A stretch of 64,000 bases of DNA from Chlorops oryzae (Eukaryota; Arthropoda; Insecta; Diptera; Chloropidae): positions 19,804,571-19,868,570 of the forward strand of contig CM035806.1 in assembly GCA_020466095.1 (NCBI GenBank), in the 5' to 3' direction. Shown in pieces: positions 48,301-58,400 of the stretch. Under the pieces are notes generated by a model that searched no databases, was not told where the DNA came from, and saw nothing but the letters and a program-made list of their open reading frames with translations. Positions within the stretch are counted from its first letter, which is position 1, and each line of letters opens with the position of its first letter. Made by a program: the position numbers and the translations under genes.

Positions 48301-49210
48301 AAATATTTAAAAAAAAAGAAGAACATCCAAAAGAAAACATAAATTTAATTGGAATGTTCCATAAATAAATGGTGCGAAAAGTGCTCTTAGAAAATTTGTT
48401 AACGAAAGTGAATTTCATCGTCCGATTGACGCCTGTGGCTAGAACACAAGAGACTCCAACCAACAAAAAAAAAAAAAAAAAAGAAAAACAAAAAAAAATT
48501 CAAAAAATAATAATAATAAAAAAACACGCACACAAATTGGGATCTCGATCCTCTCGAGTTCTTTGCACAACACATCCGAATGGGCACTGCAGATACTCAA
48601 AAATGCCTTCAACTTTCACTGCTTCCTCAGTCGTCAGTCTTCAGTCTTCAGTCTTCGATCTGCGAACTGCTCATAAATCAGTTAGGCCAGACGAGACGCG
48701 ACAAGACACAACGGTAAGTGGGCTCATCAGTTCTCGCGTTCAAATTTTCGAACAGTCTTTGCAGTGCATCACCAGCGAATGGTTCGAATGATCGGATAAG
48801 AAAAATCGCGTTCACGCAGTCGTTATCTGAGTTTCTAGTCAGGACTGCAAAACACGGAGAAGAAACCATTTTCTTGTTTTTGTTTTTGTTTATTCTTTTG
48901 TTGTTGTTTTCAACATTTTCTTTGCTACTTCTTGGAAAAGTTATTTTTAACAAGGCCTACAAATAACTCGTGTGTACAGTGTACACAATATAAAAATTTC
49001 GATTAAAAATAAAAGTCTTTGGAAAATGAACAACTCTCCTCCCTACGCCCTTCGTACAATGAAAAGGAAAATGTGAAGTTGTGAAATTTCGAAATTTCAA
49101 ATATTAACGGAAAATTTTAACTGAAATCATTTTAAATCGTTAAATAAAATAAAAGCGTAAATAAATAAAAAAAAAAAAAAAGACCGAGCTAAAAAATTAA
49201 TAAGTAAATA
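45391..49210. other. upstream region of nidogen
   Basis: No coding recognised. At 48714 GTAAGT follows ACACAACG, a good donor consensus that could end a non-coding first exon of nidogen; I could not find a matching acceptor before the ATG. A CAGTCTT triplicate lies at about 48632-48655. No confident TATA or initiator motif. Confidence 0.4.
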
Positions 49211-49447
49211 ATGAAAATGTGTAAAACTGATGTGGGAAAGTTTTGCCTTTTGCTACTGTTCGGCCTATTTAGCATCAGTTCTGGTCAATATCAACATTAC
49301 GCGGACTCGTTGCATGCCAACGAATTCTATGAACACATCGACGAGTCCTTGCCCATACAGTATCTTAGCAATGGGGATAGTGAATACACAACGCTTTCAT
49401 TGGATACACCGATTCATTTTTATAGCGAGAAATACGAGCAACTTTTC
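49211..49447 (+). CDS. Ndg: Ndg exon 1, signal peptide and start of NIDO region
   Basis: Begins ATG with A at -3. The N-terminus [20 protein letters not shown] is a basic start plus hydrophobic core, followed by SISSGQ as a likely signal-peptidase site. The exon ends at [11 protein letters not shown] with donor GTAAGT, phase 0, before a 7.1-kb intron. A second Met at codon 3 could also be used. Confidence 0.92.
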
Positions 49448-52400
49448 GTAAGTCTTTGAAATTTTCTATACCTATCGTCTTGTTCTTGTTCTTCTTCTTC
49501 TTCTTCTTCATGCGTGTCCCGGCCTATCTCGGGGTCCGCAACATTTGGAGTCCTAAATGAATCATTTGTGAATCCTTACTCGGAGTGTGAGCCCCCATAA
49601 TGAGGTCATTAAGGAGTCCAAAATGAAAGTGTTTCCCTTCTTGCAAAGGTCGTCCTTTATACATAAGTCCGAAATCATATACCGAAGGAGCCCATATAAG
49701 AGTCATATATGACTCCTTCCGCACTCATATTTATGAGCTTAAAAAGACTCAAAAATTTTGAGTGATTTCAAATTTTTTTTTTTTTTTTTGTATATTTCTT
49801 GCCCCTGTGTGGGATTTGAAGCTCAAGACTGTAGCTTTCTAGTCATGCGCTCACCCATCGACACCGCGTTTACCAAATCGAAATGATTGGATTTTTTTCT
49901 GTCATAAGTTTAAACGTTAAAGTCAAATTGCATTTTTTTTTATTTTCCTTATTTTTTCATATTTCTAACTCGTTTTGGACTCATATTTCTGAGCATTCCG
50001 ATTATGATTTGCTGTGTTTCCATTTTGAGTAAAATGAAATTTTCTCTATGAATTTCGAAGAGTCCTGACGGACATTTTAACATCATTTACTAACTGTTTA
50101 TAATTGGTAATTTGTTTTCAAGAGTACCGTGAAGCCATTCCATTTGTGTTTTTATTTTACACTCAAAGCGGAACATAACAGGAAAAACCGGGAGAGCTAA
50201 AACCTCTCTTAAAGCTGTTTTTGTTTTGTGAGTTAAGCCATTTCAGAAGGCTAATAGAAATCGAATTTATCGTCCCAACGAAGTATGCTTCGGTATGCTC
50301 AGTAAGACAAAAGAAATCAATCGCTAAAAAAACTGCTAGCGGCAAAAATCGCTACCACGAAATCAATCCCCATATTGTATATCATCCCCTAAACTGTTGG
50401 GAAATGGTCGCCACGCGAATAGAGATCTTGTCATTCGCTTCATGGGACTGACGTGTCAAGACGTGTCAATGACTGAATAAGGGGGAGAATTTTTAAAATA
50501 GGCTTCCAATTGACAGCTAAAATCGTATTTCATCAACTCAACTGTCAAGCGCTTAGCGCGTGCAAAATTTAATTGAAGAAATCTCTTTATAAAAATAGAC
50601 ACACGCTTACGAAATTGAATGCAGGGAAAACTTAAAAGCGGCCATAATTTAGATCAATTAAATTTTAAACAAATATCAAGAAATAGAAGCAGCACTCAAA
50701 GCAAAAGTGTTATTTTAAATAGTTGGTTGGGCACGTTGCCAATTTCCAAAACATAATTCTCATTGAAAAAAAAAAAAAAAAAAAAAAATTTGAAAAGAAT
50801 TCATGTGGAAACATCGTCGGCACATGGATCTTGGGCAAAAGAGCCCGCCAAAACGACGAAGAAAAGTATCAAGTTAAATTTCACTCAGGCGACCAGATCA
50901 AAAATACTAAATTATGACAAACATAAATTATGTTGCTGATCATCGTGTTGCTAGCATCGCGACAATGATCTCTCTGTATTTATTTCGGGAAAATCAGATT
51001 TCTTAGTAACTTCACTTGTGATCATAGGACGATAATATTAGAGAGCAAACATTTTATGAGTGATTTGAGGGGAACTAAGAATCATATATGTGAGCGTACG
51101 TACATACATATATGGGTCTTATATGTGGACCCATTCGATGTATAAAGTCAGGTTCATATGGAACGACCTTCGCAAGGAGGGAAACACGATCCTCAAGAGC
51201 CTTCGCAAGACCTCATTATGAGAGCTCTGTCTCCGAACTAAGAGTCCTTTACGATCATATTCAAAATTCATTAATATTATATCACAAAAAAATTAGTCCA
51301 CAATGAGGGACTACATAGGTACAGGGTCCTGCGAAACCGAAAAAAAAAATCTATCTACCACTGATCATTTTTTGTTCGATTTTAATCGATCGTGCGAGTA
51401 AAATAGAAAACTTCTTTAAATTGTCATGTCAATCTTATCGGGTTATCGGATCCAATCTACTTTGTAAGTGGTACAAAAAAAATGTTTTTTAAAAACCTTT
51501 TGATTATTCCAATCAAAGTGTGGAGGTTAATCGACAATAGAAGCTGCATTATTCTCTGATGCACTCAAAGTGAGTGGCTTTGTTCGATTTGATTACTTTT
51601 CGATTGAATCCATTTCGGTGCCTCGCTATTATCAGCAAATGTACGTCTTATCGGCATTAGTGATAATTCTTTAATTTGCATTATGACAACAAAATGAATT
51701 GGGGTTCTACATGCCTAAGCACAATACATATAGTATTAAGCCGGTGTTTTTTTTTACTCTATTTATAATCGATGGACTTGCGTAAATGATAAGTATAAAA
51801 TGCTGGCATTACGTGATGCAGGTTTTACAGACCTGACAAGTTCGCGATTAAAGGTTAAGTACCGAACAAATGAACATATCGTTTCCATTGAAACTAATAA
51901 AAATGTTCTTATTGGGAACATTGGGGATAATGATGGAATCGAATATTGAGAGTATCGGAGCTATCTCTTGATATCCAAAAACAGGGGTTTTTCAGAAATC
52001 GATTTTAAGGCTTCAGAAAAGTATACGTACTTATGCCTATATATAAATGAAAATGAGTCTGGCGAATCCTTTATGGTTTTATTTAATAATATTTGAGGTC
52101 AAGGAGTATTAAATTCGTCCCATGCTGAACTTTTTCTATGCTTACGAATCCTGAACAACACTAAATCATCAGATCATCTGGGGAAAAAAACCCTTTAGCC
52201 ATAGACTAACTCTTAATTTAAAACCATATTCAATCAGTAACTAGATTTCCAAATTGAAGATAAGACAACAGGGATATTTTATACCCCCCAAATGTAAAAT
52301 AAAAAATTTAAAAAAAAATTAAAAAACACGTGGGAAATCTCAAGGACTCGCCTCACAAACTTCAAATACCGCAAGCGAGCGATAAGCGGCAGTTTTCAAA

Positions 52401-55400
52401 TCCTCTCAAGTAGATTTTCCCTACCAATCATTACTAATTACCCAGGGAGCTCAAGATACTTGACACCATTTCGGCATGGCTTTGATGTTAAGAAAAACAT
52501 CAGTGGCCCCTGCTATCACGCCTTAATGTCTCCAATGTTGTTCATGAAAGTCTCGGAAAAGTGCTGCGAGTTTATTCCTCCCTCGTTCTGCGTGCATTCG
52601 TGCATTGCTATTAATATTTATGTATCTATGTATGTATGTGCAGGAGAAGAAGCGTGAAGTGTCCGATGAAAAATAGAAAAACACAAAAAATTAAAGGAGG
52701 AAGGGCAAAAAAAAAAAAAAACAAAGCATTGCATTGATGAACTGGCAAAATAACACGGCTGGGTATCATCACACCAACTGACAGAGATGTCAAAGGAGTT
52801 AGCGACGGCTGGTCGGTCGCCGGTCGCCCGCACCGCACCGGACCGGATCCGACCGGATGAATCAACGGATGGATGCAGTCACACTTCTTGCTTAATGACT
52901 TCGCTTATACTCAAAGTCGGCAATGTGCCGATCATCAAGCAGCAGATTATGAGAGTTTGGCCTATCGATCGCAATGAACTGGAACAGTATTGCAATATGT
53001 ATTTTCGAACTTCATGGCGTGCCAGCGTATGCGTCATCTGCGTCTATTTACTTAAAGAAAAATGCATCCCGCATCGCCATCGTCATTATTAGATTGATGA
53101 TGACGATGATGATGATGATGGTTTTTCTCATCCTCATCATCGTGATCGCCGATCGATGAAATGCGTCGGCTCCTGCAATTCATGCTAAATTTAGTTATGC
53201 TCTGTGTTTACTCACATTCGGGTATTCAGATCTCGGACTGTTGTTGTTGCAAACCCCGACACGATTAGTTGCGGTTGAATATGTCAATATTTTTCCTTTT
53301 CGCCTGCACTCACGCACATGCCATCACACACGGCATGCCATCGTGCCATTCCACGCCGCTCCGTTCCGCTCCGTGCCGATCGTGGCGAACTGCAATTGTT
53401 TGTGTTCATTGGTGGCTAGCCTTTCTGATAATTAATACGCTAACAAATGTTTTCATTTCGATTTCGTTTTATTTTCTTTCTTCCGAATTTATTTTCGTTT
53501 CGAGCATTTTCAAAATTCTTGTGCTAATGATCTCGCCACCTTTGAGCCTGTAAACAATTTTGCAGTATTTTTCTTCTTATTTTCCTTCTTTTTGTGGTTT
53601 TTAATATATTTTTTTTTGTTTTTGTGCTCTTCATAGGCTCAGTATGTGGAATGATAAGAAGCAGGTGGGTGCTCTCGAAGTCATAAACAAGGCAATTGTA
53701 TTGACTGTGGAATGCAATTTTTTCTCAATGAAAAAAACAAAAAAAAAAAACAGAGTTAATTGGTTCATTTCGCAGCCAGCAGCGATGAGCTGCTAAATGT
53801 GTGAACTAGGAAATGTATAGATAGATAGACATGGATGGATGAAATGTTTTTTGTGGTTTCACAAATGCTCAAATATAAATTACATTGTATGGGGGTAGTT
53901 CAAATATACTCTTTTCTGAAACTATGCAATTATTAAGCCAATAATCATTTTGATCGTTATTTGAATACATAGAGGCGTGTTCTTTGTAAGCCATTAAAAA
54001 TTTTGGCGATTTTTACAACTTACCTTTCGGTACCAACTGAAAAATTTTACCTTTTCCAAAAATGTTACCCAATTTATTTTTTATTTTTATTTTCTTTTCT
54101 TCGATCCAAGTTCTTATTGATAAATTTGGTGCTCAGCACCGCTCATTTCATAAGCCGGTATCCCACGATCTGTGCAATCGTCGATTTTTTTTTTCCCGCA
54201 ATCAATAGTGCGTAGATAGATAGTGTGAATGCTGGCAAGTGTGATCGTCTTGAACGATTGTTATTGGTCCCCGCTTTCATTTTGACAATATGCGACGATA
54301 ATGTGAGCCTCAACAGTGATCGTGGAAATTGTTGGAATTTGTGCCGATCTGGCCCGAAAAAAATCGGCTTTGCATTCTAAATTGGACTGGATTGCGTCGA
54401 AAAAGCACTGAATTGATGTCACTGATTACCAGTTATAAAAGTTCATGTAAAGAATTTCAATCAACTGGAAATTTATGCTTTTACGATTGCTTTACAGTGG
54501 GAAAACGTTTATGTGAGGACCTCATCGAAATTATACCAGAAATGGCTCGGAAGTATCCACATAAGTGATAAAGGGCGGGAAAAGGTTCAATTGTACCTAT
54601 AAAATAAGTAAGGGTGTTATAGTCAGGCAGATATTACAGATCCTAGTACTGGAGGTGCCCTCCCATTTTTGGAAGCTACTTTAAATATGTACAAATATCG
54701 AATTTCATCAAGATATCTTTGAAAACTCATGTTCTCGAGCCCACTTCTTCGATAAGAAACCTGTATACGGAAGGACAGACAGACGGACATGGCTAAATCA
54801 AATCCCCTGATGACGCTGATCATTTCTATATTCATATATATACATATATATATATATATTTTTATGGTTTATCTAGACTGGTTCTGGGCGTTACACACAA
54901 CCATAACAAACGCAATATATGTTCCCTTGAGACAGGTCGGTTATAATAATCATCTACATATTTGCTCTTTTTGTAACTCTTGAAAAATCCCAAAATTATT
55001 ACTAGTTTTCACCGAATTAATTAGTGAAATGATTGGTTATTGAAATTATCGATTATGGAAATTATCGATAATCGAAAATTTTCGATTATCGAAATTATCG
55101 ATTTTTGAAACTATCGATAGAAATCAAGCTCTAACGCGATAAAACCCACAATTAACAAAAACTTACTCATCTTGGTATTTCACGTCGTGAAAAATTTACA
55201 GAAATTCTGCGAGTCTTATGTGTCCTATTTAATGAAACATAATGAAGTAATATGGTGAAAAAGTATAGATGGATTCCTGAAAACTATGTTAGTTAGAAAT
55301 TTTTTTAAATCAGCCTCCTTGTTTATTCTCACGTGCTATGAATTGAGGAGTCGGCCTCCGTGAGGTCGTAGATGTTGTTTAGTTTTTCTGTTTCTTTTTT

Positions 55401-58400
55401 TGGTTTACTATTTTCGTGACTTTTGAACAATATTTTATAAGATATTAAAATTTTATAATGGTTACACCAATAATTTAAATGAAAGCATGACTATTTAGAA
55501 GTTAAACAGCTCAAACATGCTTATAATCGGACCAGCTTTGATTTCGGTTTGATTGGTGTTTATACTCCAGTACCTACCAGATGATTGAAGGACTACCCTA
55601 TTATGAATAACATTTAATCGCATTGATTTCTTTTGATAAATACTTCAATTTAAACCGCTAGCAATATGCCAACCAAATTAGTTGAAATTTTAAAATGTAA
55701 CTTCCAATAGTAGGTATCTATACTATCGATGGTTCATACTCTCGATGGTCGCGACTATCGATAGTTCTCCAGCTCTGCTAACAAATATTAAAACCTACTA
55801 TTAAGTCCAATTTCATAAACTGAATGAGAATTACACAGAAAAGTAACAGCAAGAAGGCAAATAACTATTCACAGTTTCTCTGAAAACTAATATCTGATAG
55901 TTAATTCCTGCAAATATTCAACACATATATGTTTGCATATAGAACAGGCATCTCCAAAATGGGAGAGGCATTTGTGTTAGTGAGCAAGAGAGCGAATGCG
56001 CTGAAAAAAATTTCAACACTAATTGCGTGCGCTCAATAAAATTTTGAGTTTCCATAACTTGTTAGTAAAAAATAAAATAGTTTTCATAAATCAATGAAAT
56101 ATAAGATTACTAGCGTGGAAAAACTTAACAAATAACAAATATTCGCAAAGCATGTTCTCAAAAGCATTTGGGATCATAAAGTAGGCTTTGCATTCCATTT
56201 TGATAAAATACTTTTTAAGTGTTTTTTAAAAAAAGGTTGCGCAGATCCGCTCGAAGTGTTTTCGTCGGGCGATTGCTACCGACTAAAGAAAGAGCATAAG
56301 GCATACGTGTGAAGTGAGCGAGAAAAATTTTGCTATGGCGTGGAGGTCTCTGATATAGAATAAGTTCTAATCAACTGCGCCTTGGAATGATTGGAATTGA
56401 CTCCATATGTTTGGATATGTTGGAAAGACTGAGAATTATCATGTGTCCATTTGATACGATTCGATTTTACGAATGTAAAAGTTTATCGATCAAAAAAATT
56501 TTACATACATTTCCGTTTTGAATGATTTTCTGTTTCCCCGTATTCCCTTTGCAGATCAACACAAATGGCATTCTGACATTTAATATAGAATTCCCCGAGT
56601 TCATAAATCAACCATTCCCATTGGAATATCCCTCGATTGCGCCATTCTATTCCAACGTTGATACAAGCATCGCGAATGCATCCACTTCAATTTCGCTTTT
56701 CGAGAGTCAAAATCCCGAGCAATTGCAGCGTGCCAATGACTTGATACGCTATGCCTTCCCGGAGAAATCGGAATTCAGTGCACGCAAATTGGTTGTGGCC
56801 ACATGGCGAAACGTTGGCTACTTCAACGCCAAGACTGATCGCTTGAATACGTTCCAAGCGATTTTAATTGTAAACGATGCCGATACCTTTGTCCAGTTTA
56901 TTTATCCGGAAGATGGATTGAATTGGCTGCAGGGTGAGACGGGAGATCTTGGTTTACCAGATATACGTGCTCAGGCAGGCTTCGTTTCCGAAGACGGACG
57001 AGTTCATACGCTGGATGGATCTGGTTCAGATAATGTGAATATATATAACAAACAACAAAAAATTTCCTTCTTCTTCATAAATTGAAAATCGATCCATTTC
57101 TATTTGTAGGCACGGTTTTTATCTGAAAGCTCAAATCTTGGGGTAAATGGTGTATGGGTTTATCGTGTTGGTCCATTGGACTATGTTGAAAATGTTCAGA
57201 GTCCGACCAATGGCAATGCCGCTCAATTAAACACTGTGGACGATCGTCAGACCTGTGAGAGTGGTGGTCAGAGACTGTGCCATCCGAATGCAGCCTGCTT
57301 CGATAAATCATCTGGTGGTATCTGTTGTGTTTGCCATGACGGATATTACGGCAATGGACTGGCATGCATCAAAAATAATTACCATATTCGTGTAACTGGC
57401 ACATTGACCGGAGAGATAAACAATCACATTGTCGATGAACGGTCCAAGCTGCAATCTTACGTTCTAATGGTCGATGCAAGAACCTATACAGCCGTGAATC
57501 CAGTTACCCCCGAACTGGCATCTCAATTAAGTCTGGCATTACCGGTGGCGACAACAATCGGCTGGCTCTTCGCCAGGCCAACGCATGGCGCTCTAAATGG
57601 CTACCAACTAACGGGTGGAGAGCTCTTGCATACATCAAAATTACGCTTCGATACTGGAGAGGTATTAATAGTGAATCAAACGTTCGAGGGTCTTGACTAT
57701 TGGGATCAACTTTCTGTGAAAGTTGAGCTTCATGGTCAGGTGCCGAGTGTTAGTCCCGCAGCGAAATTTCATATGGCCGATTACATCGAAGAATATCGGT
57801 TTGTATCGCCAAATGAACTCCGTTCAACGCATGCGCATACACTTGAGATTCCCGAGGAGCAGCGTGTTATCAATTTCCAATTGGAGCAAACGATACGTTT
57901 CGATCGCTGTCAGTTGGACGATGAATTAGACTTGACGGACTCGACAGTTTTGCAGAAGGTTTCGAAAATCGTTCTCGACTATTCGCCGCGTGATCAGGCT
58001 TTGCGAACGAGCACACTTACGAAGATCGGCGTTGATGCCGAGGCAAATGCCTGTACTGATGGCAGTGCCATTTGCGGTCAGAATATGATTTGTGTACCCT
58101 ACGAGGATACGTACAGATGTGATTGTCTGCATGGTTACTCACCGGAAGCGGATGAAACGGGTGTTGAGATCTGTTTGGACATCGATGAGTGTGCGCTGGG
58201 TACACATGTTTGCGATCCAAATGCATTGTGCTCGAATAATGAAGGTGGATTCAGTTGTGTCTGCCTTGATGGATATGAGGGAAACGGTTATAGGTGTCTA
58301 CTTAATGGAACTGTCGGTAATATAGAGTCATCGACAGCACCGGGTAATATACTTTCTAATGAACCAGAGCAAACTCAAACGGAGAGCAGCAACACTGAGT

